Shown here: piece after piece, positions 56,976 to 64,000 of the stretch
How positions within the stretch are numbered: position 1 is the first letter of the stretch
Layout of the letters: each line of letters opens with the position of its first letter
Assembly (NCBI RefSeq): GCF_900106035.1
Contig: NZ_FNUC01000003.1
Location: 2,411,501-2,475,500, forward strand
Reading direction: 5' to 3'
Length of the DNA stretch: 64,000 nt
DNA from: Jiangella alba
GTDB lineage: Bacteria > Actinomycetota > Actinomycetes > Jiangellales > Jiangellaceae
The notes under the pieces: generated by a model
The model's database searches: none
Told to the model about the DNA's origin: nothing
The model's input: the letters and a program-made list of their open reading frames with translations, nothing else
Position numbers and translations under genes: made by a program

Positions 56976-58844
56976 GTGCTGAGGCGGCTGCGGCGGACGG
57001 CGACGGTGCTCGCGGTGGCCGCGCCGCTGCTCGGCCTGGCGACACCGGCCGCCTCCGCCGCGCAGGTGCGCCCGGCGGACTGCGTCGTCACGGTGCCCGA
57101 CGGCGGCGAGTGCGGCGTCCTGACCGTCCCGGAGTACCGGGCCGAGCCGGGTGGGCGGAGCATCGAGCTGCCGTACGTGCTCGTCCGTTCCGAGCACCCG
57201 GCCGAGCCGCCGCTGGTGTTCGTGAACGGCGGTCCCGGATCCGGATCGCTGCAGCTGGCCGGCTACTTCTCCTACGGGCTGGGGCTGCGCGAGACCCGCG
57301 ACGTCGTCGTGCTCGAGCAGCGCGGCGGCGCCCGCGCCACGCCGTCGCTGGACTGCCCGGGCGCGGCCGCCGCGATGGCCGACGCGTTCACCACCACCGA
57401 CGACCCGTACGACGAGTTCGAGCCGGCCGCCATCGCGATGCGCGACTGCCTGGACGCATTCGCGGCCGCCGGCGGCGACCCGCGCGGCTACACCGTCGCC
57501 GAGACCGCCCTGGACCTGCGCGACCTGCGCGAGGCGCTGGGCTACGACAGCTGGTCGGCGTACGGGCTGTCGTGGTCGACTCAGGTGATGGCCGAGCTGG
57601 CCCGCGTCGACCCGGCCGGGGTCGACGCCGTCGTGCTCGACTCGTTCAGCGCGCCCGACCGCGACTTCGCCGCCACCGCGTACGAGGGCCTGGAACTGTC
57701 GCTGGACCGCCTCGGCGAGCGCTCCGGCGGCGACTTCCCGGACCCGTACGCCGACCTGCTCGCCGCGGCCGACCTGCTGGACGCCGACCCGGTCGAGGTC
57801 CAGGGGCACAACCCGGTCACCGGGCAGCCGCGGACGTTCCGGCTGACCGGCGACGACCTCGTCACGTTCGTGCACGCCGCCCTCTACGACGTCGAGCTGC
57901 TGCCGGTGGTGCCGTACCTGCTGGACCGCCTCGCCGGCGGCCACACCGGCGCGCTGAGCACGCTGGTCGACGTCGGTGTCGAGGAGCTGACCGGCCACAC
58001 GCTGGGGCAGTACTGGACCATGCAGTGCCAGGACGAGGTCGCCTACCGCCGCGCGGGCGCGGGCCGGGCGTCGCCGCTGATCGAGTGGCTGGTCGCCGAC
58101 GAGGTGGTGTGCGCCGAGCTGGGGCTGGCGTCGCCGCCGCTGCCGCCCGCGCCGGTGGCGTTCACCCAGCCGGCGCTGGTGCTGGCCGGCGCCGAGGACC
58201 CGGTGACGCCCGCGCCCGTCGCCGACGACGCGTCGGCCGGGCTGGCGGACCGGCGGTTCCTCGAGTTCGCCGGCGTCGGCCACGCCGTGCTGCTCAACAG
58301 CGCCTGCGGCCGCGAGACGATCGTCGCCTGGCTGGCCGACCCGGGCCGCGACGTCGCGGACCTGTGCGACCGCTCGACGCCCGCGTACGCCGTCGTCGGC
58401 GCCGGCGACCTGCACCCGACGACGCGCGTCGCCCAGGCCGGGCTGGCCGCGGGCGACGGCGACTGGCTCGCCGTGGCCCTCCCGGCGGCGTTCGCGCTGC
58501 TCTGCGTGGGCTGGCTGGCGCTCTGGCTGGCCCCGGTCGTCACGGGACGCGGCCGCGGCGGCGCGACCCTGGTCGCCGGGGTGGCCCCGCTGGCCGGGAC
58601 GGCGTTCCTGCTGGCCGCGGGCGGGGTGCTCTGGTCGGCCGCGAGCACGCTGCCCACCCGGCTGGTGGTCGGCGTGCCGCCCGCGCTCCCGTGGCTGGGG
58701 CTGCTGCTGCTCGCCGGACCGGTGGGCGTCGCGCTCGGCCTGCGCCGGGCCTCGGCCCGCGGCCGGGTGCTGCTGGCGGCCGCCGGGCTGCTCTGGCTGG
58801 CGTTCGCCGCGTGGTTCCTCGTGATCGTGCTGCTGCCGAGCTGA
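56976..58844 (+). CDS. Exported alpha/beta hydrolase (S33/TAP-like) with C-terminal membrane helices
   Basis: 622-residue protein. A signal peptide (1-31, ends TPAASA) is followed by an S33-type alpha/beta-hydrolase domain: PLVFVNGGPGSGSLQ (oxyanion), nucleophile Ser in YGLSWSTQVM (about 198), Asp in LVLAGAEDPVTP and His in GVGHAVLL. About 120 C-terminal residues form four predicted membrane helices, an unusual tail that would tether the enzyme outside the membrane. It may be a tripeptidyl aminopeptidase-like peptidase or lipase/esterase. TAGTTT seven bases before the GTG suggests its own leaderless promoter. Confidence 0.87.
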   Translation: MLRRLRRTATVLAVAAPLLGLATPAASAAQVRPADCVVTVPDGGECGVLTVPEYRAEPGGRSIELPYVLVRSEHPAEPPLVFVNGGPGSGSLQLAGYFSYGLGLRETRDVVVLEQRGGARATPSLDCPGAAAAMADAFTTTDDPYDEFEPAAIAMRDCLDAFAAAGGDPRGYTVAETALDLRDLREALGYDSWSAYGLSWSTQVMAELARVDPAGVDAVVLDSFSAPDRDFAATAYEGLELSLDRLGERSGGDFPDPYADLLAAADLLDADPVEVQGHNPVTGQPRTFRLTGDDLVTFVHAALYDVELLPVVPYLLDRLAGGHTGALSTLVDVGVEELTGHTLGQYWTMQCQDEVAYRRAGAGRASPLIEWLVADEVVCAELGLASPPLPPAPVAFTQPALVLAGAEDPVTPAPVADDASAGLADRRFLEFAGVGHAVLLNSACGRETIVAWLADPGRDVADLCDRSTPAYAVVGAGDLHPTTRVAQAGLAAGDGDWLAVALPAAFALLCVGWLALWLAPVVTGRGRGGATLVAGVAPLAGTAFLLAAGGVLWSAASTLPTRLVVGVPPALPWLGLLLLAGPVGVALGLRRASARGRVLLAAAGLLWLAFAAWFLVIVLLPS

Positions 58845-58902
58845 CCCGCCCGGTAAGGTGCTGCCGCCGGGCGCACACCGAAGTACGAGGAATCCATCAC
58901 CG

Positions 58903-59520
58903 ATGAGCTCTGCCGCCCGGGCCACCCGTCTCGCCCTCGTCCTCGCCGTCGCCGTGCTGGCGCCGGCCTCCTGTTCGTCCGGCTCCGAGCCCGGCTCCGG
59001 CGCCACCCCCGCCGGGGACGAGGAGTCCGCGTCGTCCGTCCTCGAGGACCTCACCGCCGACGACTTCTGCGCCCTGCTGCCCGCCGAGTCCGTCGAGCGG
59101 GCGCTGGGCGTCGTCGTCGAGGGCAGCGAGGGCACCGAGCGGGGGCGGGCGCCGGTCATGCGCACGCCGTACTTCCTGTCGCGCGAGTGCGACTACAGCT
59201 CCGGCCTGCCCGCGCTCAACACCCGCCTGGCCACCGAGTGGGACGAGGACGACACCGACGCCGACGTCCTGGACCGGGCCTTCACCGACATCGTGTCCGA
59301 GACCGTCGGCGCCTACGAGGACGTCCCCGGCCTCGGCGTCGCCGCGGCGTTCGGCCCCAACCCGATGCTCGCCACCGCCGACGTCGCCACCGGGACCCTC
59401 GAGGTCGTCCTCCGCGCCGGCGACGAGCGGCTGCTGCTGAGCGTGTACACCACCGGCCGGGCGACGCTGGACCAGCTGCGCCCGCTGGCCGAGGAGCTGA
59501 TCGCCGGCCTCGGCTACTAG
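58903..59520 (+). CDS. Secreted lipoprotein of unknown function
   Basis: 205-residue lipoprotein: the signal [15 protein letters not shown] ends in a lipobox Cys (about residue 24), and a Ser/Gly/Glu-rich linker follows. The mature domain (about 48-205) has two Cys ([15 protein letters not shown]), a pattern resembling the DUF3558-like sensor lipoproteins of actinomycetes, though I cannot name it firmly. A GAGGA lies about 12 bases before the ATG. The stop overlaps the convergent beta-glucosidase stop by four bases. Confidence 0.72.
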   Translation: MSSAARATRLALVLAVAVLAPASCSSGSEPGSGATPAGDEESASSVLEDLTADDFCALLPAESVERALGVVVEGSEGTERGRAPVMRTPYFLSRECDYSSGLPALNTRLATEWDEDDTDADVLDRAFTDIVSETVGAYEDVPGLGVAAAFGPNPMLATADVATGTLEVVLRAGDERLLLSVYTTGRATLDQLRPLAEELIAGLGY

Positions 59521-60926
59521 TCCAGGCCGTTGCGGGCCACGACGCCGCGGTACCAGTGCGCGGAGTCCTTCCAGGTGCGCTCCAGCGTCTCGTAGTCGAC
59601 CCGGATGATGCCGAACCGGCGGTCGAAGCCGTAGGACCACTCGAAGTTGTCCAGCAGCGACCACGCGAAGTAGCCGCGCACGTCGGCGCCCTGGTCGATG
59701 GCCTGGCCGGTGGCCTCGAGGTGGCGGGCGATGTAGTCGACCCGCTGGGGATCGTGCACGGCGCCGGCGGGGGAGACGGTGTCGGCGAACGCGGCGCCGT
59801 TCTCGGTGATCATCATCGGCAGCCCGGGGTGCTCGCGGTGCATCCGCAGCAGCAGCTCGGTGAGGCCGCCGGGGTCGATGTTCCAGCCCATGGCGGTGTA
59901 CGGGCCCTCGGGGCGGACGAACTCGACGTCGTCGGCGCCGACCCAGGGCGAGCCGAGCGCGTCGCCGTGGCCGTCCTCCTCGGAGCGCGGGCCGACGCCG
60001 TCCCAGCGGCGCACCAGGCCGGTCGAGTAGTAGTTGACGCCGAGGACGTCGAGCGGCTGGTGCGCGATCTCGGTGTCGCCGGACCGCACGAACGACCAGT
60101 CGGTGACGTGCGCGGTGTCGGCCAGCAGGTCGTCGGGGTAGGCGCCGGACAGCATGGGGCCGGTGAACGCGCGGTTGGCCAGCGCGTCGACCCGGCGGGC
60201 GGCGTCGCGGTCGTCGTCGGAGGACGGGTCGGCCGGGCGGATGACGTGCAGGTTCAGCGTCACCGAGCCGCGCGCCGACGGCAGCACCGAGCGGACCGCC
60301 TGCAGGCCCAGCCCGTGCGCGAGGTTGAGGTGGTGGACGGCGGCCAGCGCGGCGGCGCCGTCGGCCCGGCCGGGGGCGTGCACGCCGGACGCGTATCCGA
60401 GGTAGGCGCTGCACCACGGCTCGTTCAGCGTCGTCCACAGGTCGATGCGGTCGCCCAGCTCGCGGGCCACGAGCTCGGCGTAGTCGGCGAACCGGTACGC
60501 GGTGTCGCGGGCCGTCCAGCCGCCGGCGTCCTCGAGATCCTGGGGGAGGTCCCAGTGGTACAGCGTCAGCACCGGCTTGACGCCGCGCTCCAGCAGGCCG
60601 TCGACGAGGCGCGCGTAGAAGTCGAGGCCCTCGCGGTTGGCCGGGCCGCGGCCGCCGGGCTGCACCCGCGGCCACGCCGTCGAGAACCGGTACGCGCCCA
60701 GGCCGAGGCCGGCGATGTGGCCGAGGTCCTCCTGCCAGCGGTGATAGTGGTCGTCGGCGATGTCGCCGGTGTCGCCGTTCAGCGTCTTGCCGGGCGTGTG
60801 CGAGAACGTGTCCCAGATGGACGGCCCGCGGCCGCCCTCCTTGACCGCGCCCTCGATCTGGTAGGAGGCCGTCGCCGACCCCCAGAGGAAGCCGTCGGGG
60901 AAGCGGCGGCCGGTGCCGGTGCTCAT
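59517..60926 (-). CDS. GH1 beta-glucosidase
   Basis: Family 1 glycoside hydrolase of 469 residues, normal length, hydrolysing beta-linked glucosides or other cellobiose-type sugars in the cytoplasm. It begins [18 protein letters not shown]. The acid/base Glu is in WTTLNEPWC (about residue 167), the nucleophile Glu in [10 protein letters not shown] (about 373), and [23 protein letters not shown] holds the substrate-binding loop. The ATG at 60926 has GAGGAG about 10 bases upstream. It is divergent from a two-component sensor kinase gene; no sugar transporter is adjacent. Confidence 0.95.
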   Translation of the reverse strand: MSTGTGRRFPDGFLWGSATASYQIEGAVKEGGRGPSIWDTFSHTPGKTLNGDTGDIADDHYHRWQEDLGHIAGLGLGAYRFSTAWPRVQPGGRGPANREGLDFYARLVDGLLERGVKPVLTLYHWDLPQDLEDAGGWTARDTAYRFADYAELVARELGDRIDLWTTLNEPWCSAYLGYASGVHAPGRADGAAALAAVHHLNLAHGLGLQAVRSVLPSARGSVTLNLHVIRPADPSSDDDRDAARRVDALANRAFTGPMLSGAYPDDLLADTAHVTDWSFVRSGDTEIAHQPLDVLGVNYYSTGLVRRWDGVGPRSEEDGHGDALGSPWVGADDVEFVRPEGPYTAMGWNIDPGGLTELLLRMHREHPGLPMMITENGAAFADTVSPAGAVHDPQRVDYIARHLEATGQAIDQGADVRGYFAWSLLDNFEWSYGFDRRFGIIRVDYETLERTWKDSAHWYRGVVARNGLD

Positions 60927-60974
60927 GGGTGGCGACTCCTCGGGTGACGTGGCCGGAACAGCCATGACCTTATC

Positions 60975-60986
60975 TAAGCTGCGGGC
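60975..60986 (+). promoter_or_regulatory. -10 element of the histidine kinase gene
   Basis: TAAGCT (60975-60980) lies six bases before the ATG at 60987, indicating a leaderless transcript. There is no Shine-Dalgarno sequence in front of the gene. Confidence 0.4.
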
Positions 60987-62105
60987 ATGAACGGGTCCCG
61001 GGAATCGTGGCGGCACGGCGCGCGCGCCGACGCCCTGCTCGCGGCCGGCGTGGGCCTGTTCGTGGTGCTCACGACGGTCATCGGCACCGACGGGCTGCGG
61101 CCGGTGCCGGTGCTGGGCTGGCTGCTGATGCTGGCCGCGTGCGGCGCCCTGGCGTTCCGCAGCCGGTTCCCGGTCGCGGTCGCGGTCGTCGCGCTGGTCG
61201 CGTCGATGATCTACTACCCGGCCGTCAACCCCGACGGCGCGCTGCTGATCACGCTGATCATCGCCCTCTACTCGCTGGCGTCGGCGGGCCGGACGGTCGC
61301 GGCGGCGGTCATCGGCGGGCTGGCCATCGCCGGTTCCGCGTTCGGCGAGTACGGCACCGACGAGTCCCCACTCGGCGACGCCGGGATGTTCCTGCTGGTC
61401 AGCTGGCTGTCGGCGGCCGTCGCCATCGGGGCGTTCATGCACAGCACCCGGCGCGAGCGGGAAGAGGCGCTACGCCGCCGGGCGACGGAGGAACGGCTGC
61501 GCATCGCGCGCGAGCTGCACGACGTCCTCGGCCACAACATCTCGCTGATCAACGTCCAGGCCGGCGCCGCGCTGCACGCCCTGTCCCGCGACGGCGACGA
61601 CGGCCCGGCCGCCGAGGCGCTGGCCGCGATCAAGGAGATCAGCCGCGAGGCGCTGCGCGAGCTGCGCGGCACCCTCGGCGTGCTGCGCCAGGTCGACGAA
61701 GCGGCCCCGACCGAGCCCGCGCCCGGCCTGCGGCGGCTGCCGGAACTGGCCGAGCGCAGCCGGGCCGCCGGGCTGGCCGTCGACGTCAGCACCGACGGCG
61801 AGCCGGTCGGCCTGCGCCCGGCGGTCGACCTCGCGGCGTACCGCATCGTCCAGGAGGCGCTCACCAACGCGACCCGGCACGCCGGTGCGGGGCGGGTGGC
61901 GGTCCGCATCGGCTACGGGCGCGATGATGTGACGGTGGACGTGAGCGACGACGGGCGTGGCGCCGGACCCCGCGCCGGCGACGGCAGCGGCATCGACGGC
62001 ATGCGGTCGCGGGCCGAGGCCCTGGGCGGCACCCTCGACGCCGCCGACCGGCCCGAGGGCGGCTTCCGGGTCACCGCGCGGCTGCCCTACGGGGGGCCGG
62101 CATGA
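60987..62105 (+). CDS. Two-component sensor histidine kinase (NarL/DesK type)
   Basis: 372-residue membrane kinase. Four or five helices fill residues ~18-155 with little outside the membrane, so it is an intramembrane sensor. The HisKA_3 box is [20 protein letters not shown] (phospho-His about 176). The ATPase has the N box [11 protein letters not shown], the G1 box DDGRGAG and [16 protein letters not shown]. It phosphorylates the response regulator encoded next, with which it overlaps by four bases (ATGA). The stimulus is unknown; cell-envelope stress is common for this type. Confidence 0.95.
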   Translation: MNGSRESWRHGARADALLAAGVGLFVVLTTVIGTDGLRPVPVLGWLLMLAACGALAFRSRFPVAVAVVALVASMIYYPAVNPDGALLITLIIALYSLASAGRTVAAAVIGGLAIAGSAFGEYGTDESPLGDAGMFLLVSWLSAAVAIGAFMHSTRREREEALRRRATEERLRIARELHDVLGHNISLINVQAGAALHALSRDGDDGPAAEALAAIKEISREALRELRGTLGVLRQVDEAAPTEPAPGLRRLPELAERSRAAGLAVDVSTDGEPVGLRPAVDLAAYRIVQEALTNATRHAGAGRVAVRIGYGRDDVTVDVSDDGRGAGPRAGDGSGIDGMRSRAEALGGTLDAADRPEGGFRVTARLPYGGPA

Positions 62106-62767
62106 CGACGGTGCTGCTGGCCGACGACCAGCGACTGGTCCGGGCCGGGTTCCGGTCCATCCTCGACGGCGAGCCCGACCTCGACGTCGTGGGCGAGGCG
62201 GCCGACGGCGCCGAGGCGCTGACACTGGTGCGCGAGCTGCGCCCGGACGTCGTGCTGATGGACGTGCGGATGCCCGAGCTGGACGGCCTGGAGGCGACCA
62301 GCCGCATCGTCGCCGACCCCGCGCTGGCCGGGGTGCGCGTCGTCATCCTCACCACGTTCGACCTCGACGACTACGTGTACGGCGCGCTGCGGGCCGGGGC
62401 CAGCGGCTTCCTCGTCAAGGACACCGAGCCGATGGAGCTCATCCACGCCGTCCGCGTCGTGGCCCGCGGCGACGCCCTGATCGCGCCGTCGATCACCCGC
62501 CGGCTGATCTCCGAGATCGCCGGCCGGGCCGCCAAGCCGGTGCCGAACAGCCGCCTGAACGCGCTGACGGAGCGCGAGCGCGAGGTGCTCGAGCTGGTCG
62601 CGGCGGGCCTGTCCAACGACGAGATCGCCGACCGCCTCGTGCTCAGCCCGGCCACCGCGAAGACCCACGTCAGCCGCATCCTCACCAAGCTCGACGCCCG
62701 CGACCGCGCCCAGCTGGTCGTGCTCGCCTACGAGGCCGGGCTGGTCACGCCCGGCTGGCTGGGCTGA
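62102..62767 (+). CDS. NarL/LuxR-family response regulator
   Basis: 221-residue response regulator. The receiver domain has TVLLADDQRLVRAGF with the acidic pocket, VVLMDVRMPELDGLEAT with the phospho-acceptor Asp at about residue 54, and SGFLVKDTEP with the conserved Lys. The C-terminal LuxR helix-turn-helix is LTEREREVLELVAAGLSNDEIADRLVLSPATAKTHVSRILTKLDARDRAQLVV. It is the partner of the kinase upstream. The 3' end overlaps the convergent membrane protein gene by 40 bases. Confidence 0.96.
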   Translation: MTTVLLADDQRLVRAGFRSILDGEPDLDVVGEAADGAEALTLVRELRPDVVLMDVRMPELDGLEATSRIVADPALAGVRVVILTTFDLDDYVYGALRAGASGFLVKDTEPMELIHAVRVVARGDALIAPSITRRLISEIAGRAAKPVPNSRLNALTEREREVLELVAAGLSNDEIADRLVLSPATAKTHVSRILTKLDARDRAQLVVLAYEAGLVTPGWLG

Positions 62768-63873
62768 CGACCCCGCCGCAGCCGCGCCACCAGCGCGTGC
62801 CCGGCGGCGAATGTCACCGCGACGGCGGGCGCGCCGAGCAGCGTCGACGCCAGCCCGCCCGGCGGCAGCAACAGCCCGAGCAGGCCCGGCAGCCCCGGCT
62901 GGTCGGCGATGCCCAGGCTCGCGTCGACGACGCCCTCGCGCGCGACTATCGCGGCGGTGTACGCGAACCAGACCACCAGCAGGGTCGTCACCGGCCGGTG
63001 CCGAAGCGGCTGGGCGTGCAGCTGGAAGTACGCCACCGCGAAGATGACCAGGAACACCTGGACGGTGTAGATCCGCAGCAGCCGCTCGCGGCCCGGCTCC
63101 AGCAGCAAGTGCGTCACCTGCACCGGCTCGGTGCCGGCCAGGCCCGTGATCGCCGGCACGCAGGCGCCGCCTGGCGGGCTGCCCGCGCACCACAGCCGTG
63201 CGAAAGGCTCGGCCACCGCGGCGACGACGTCACCGGCGAGGCTCATCGCCGGGACGGCGAGCGCGGCGACCAGCAGCGCCATGCCGATGCGCCGCCACAG
63301 CGTCGGCAGCGGCCCGCGCAGCACGGTCAGGGCCGTTTCGCGGTTCACCAGCGGCGCGCCGTCGTCGCCGCGTGGCCACAGCCGCTCCGCATGCGTCAGC
63401 AGTACGGCCAGCCCGCCGGCCAGGCCCACCAGCATGACGTGCGCTGACGCGCTCTGCGCGTCGGCCAGCAGCTGGGCCAGCGCCGCGCCGCGGCCGGCCG
63501 GGTCCGTCGTCATGCTGCCCGCGTTCACGACCAGCAGCGCGGCCAGGTTCGCCGCCGGCGCGAGGATCGTCAGGGCCGGGAGCAGCACGAACGGCCGGGT
63601 CCAGTCGTCGGCCACCGCCGCGGCCAGCCGCCACACCGCCGCCAGCAGCAACGTCAGGAACACCGCCGCCCAGAGCAGCTCGAGCAGGTACGCGGGCGGC
63701 CCGGACCGCTCACCGAACAGCAGCGTCGGCGAGACGGTGAGGAAGCGGAGCCGGTCGCCGAACCGCTCCGGCGCGCCGAGCCGTTCGGCCCAGCCGATCT
63801 GAGCCGGCAGCGCCGCGACGACCAGCACTGGCAGCATCGCGGCCAGCGCGACGCCGATCGGGCGGCGGCGCAT
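62728..63873 (-). CDS. Polytopic membrane protein of unknown function
   Basis: 381-residue membrane protein with about eight predicted helices (for example VALAAMLPVLVVAALPAQIG, YLLELLWAAVFLTLLLAAVW, MLVGLAGGLAVLLTHAERLW, IYTVQVFLVIFAVAYFQL). An extracytoplasmic loop holds two Cys (LWCAGSPPGGACVPAITG), probably a disulfide. I do not recognise a family. The ATG at 63873 shares its A with the TGA of the preceding partial gene (TGATG), so the two are coupled and probably work together. Confidence 0.8.
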   Translation of the reverse strand: MRRRPIGVALAAMLPVLVVAALPAQIGWAERLGAPERFGDRLRFLTVSPTLLFGERSGPPAYLLELLWAAVFLTLLLAAVWRLAAAVADDWTRPFVLLPALTILAPAANLAALLVVNAGSMTTDPAGRGAALAQLLADAQSASAHVMLVGLAGGLAVLLTHAERLWPRGDDGAPLVNRETALTVLRGPLPTLWRRIGMALLVAALAVPAMSLAGDVVAAVAEPFARLWCAGSPPGGACVPAITGLAGTEPVQVTHLLLEPGRERLLRIYTVQVFLVIFAVAYFQLHAQPLRHRPVTTLLVVWFAYTAAIVAREGVVDASLGIADQPGLPGLLGLLLPPGGLASTLLGAPAVAVTFAAGHALVARLRRGRQPSQPGVTSPAS

Positions 63874-64000
63874 CAGTCCGGCGCCGTCACGCGGAACGGC
63901 CGGCCGTCGTCGTCGAGGACGTCGGTGTGGATCTTCTCGCCGTCCCACCAGGTGATGGTGGCCTGCCATTCGGTGTCGTACGCGACGGTGCGACCGACGA
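63873..64000 (-). CDS. 3' end of a hypothetical gene (runs off the right edge)
   Basis: The last ~42 codons of a gene that starts outside the window. The end reads VGRTVAYDTEWQATITWWDG, then a short acidic stretch, and stops at TAPD. Two Trp in a row and the alternating pattern suggest a small beta domain. Its TGA (63875-63873) overlaps the start of the downstream membrane protein gene by one base. Too little is present to name it. Confidence 0.6.
   Translation of the reverse strand, partial: VGRTVAYDTEWQATITWWDGEKIHTDVLDDDGRPFRVTAPD

Overview
The window is 64 kb of very GC-rich (by eye above 70%) chromosome from a free-living actinomycete. The signs are strong third-position G/C, many GTG starts, many apparently leaderless genes (a TAnnnT hexamer 6-8 bases before the start codon), a sugar ABC transporter with no ATPase of its own, Ku, WYL, SorC, LysR and ECF regulators, and many lipoproteins. 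Nothing fixes the genus; a Jiangella-like soil or endophytic actinomycete would fit. I saw no rRNA, tRNA, prophage, insertion sequence or CRISPR array.

Layout. 1-8.3 kb: 5' part of glgX, a GNAT, an FMN split-barrel protein, a TetR regulator divergent from a stand-alone clpX across a good operator, the pxpBAC 5-oxoprolinase operon, and an ArsR-GNAT fusion. 8.4-15.9 kb: lipoprotein, PhoD-type phosphatase, lipid kinase, then three tandem, translationally coupled paralogues of an unknown single-pass membrane family, and a degenerate erythromycin-esterase relative. 15.9-22.9 kb: SDR/EamA operon with divergent LysR, epoxide hydrolase with divergent WYL regulator, a DUF3800-like protein and an RNB exonuclease. 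23-31.8 kb: secreted X-Pro peptidase, purple acid phosphatase with a PHO-box-like array, a lipoprotein, a second epoxide hydrolase, Ku, a RibD/DHFR-like reductase and a Cys-cluster/pentapeptide protein.

31.8-38.8 kb: two repeat arrays that run into the 3' end of an ECF42-type sigma gene, its YCII/DGPF partner, a XRE-cupin regulator with azlCD, two methyltransferases, a frameshifted pyridoxamine-phosphate oxidase, a LysE exporter and a GNAT. 38.8-43.2 kb: a CPA2 antiporter fused to a UBP-type zinc finger with a tiny KhtT-like partner, a methionyl-tRNA synthetase preceded by a leader peptide and a six-segment alternative RNA fold, a 27-residue amphipathic peptide gene with its own promoter and terminator, and a decayed SDR. 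43.2-52.4 kb: HAD nucleotidase, cysteine dioxygenase/rhodanese operon, a four-gene polyol-type ABC/dehydrogenase operon with divergent SorC regulator and palindromic operators, a secreted EEP-family enzyme and a small membrane protein. 52.6-64 kb: STAND regulator, Tat-exported protein, DUF5937/ArsR regulator with operator, membrane-tailed alpha/beta hydrolase, lipoprotein, GH1 beta-glucosidase, a two-component system, a membrane protein and one partial gene.

Much of the window is catabolic or stress accessory content arranged as regulator plus divergent target, often with a readable inverted repeat between them. The most novel-looking items are the three-paralogue membrane operon (12200-15002), the MetRS leader attenuator (42024-42170) and the small amphipathic peptide unit (42320-42621).
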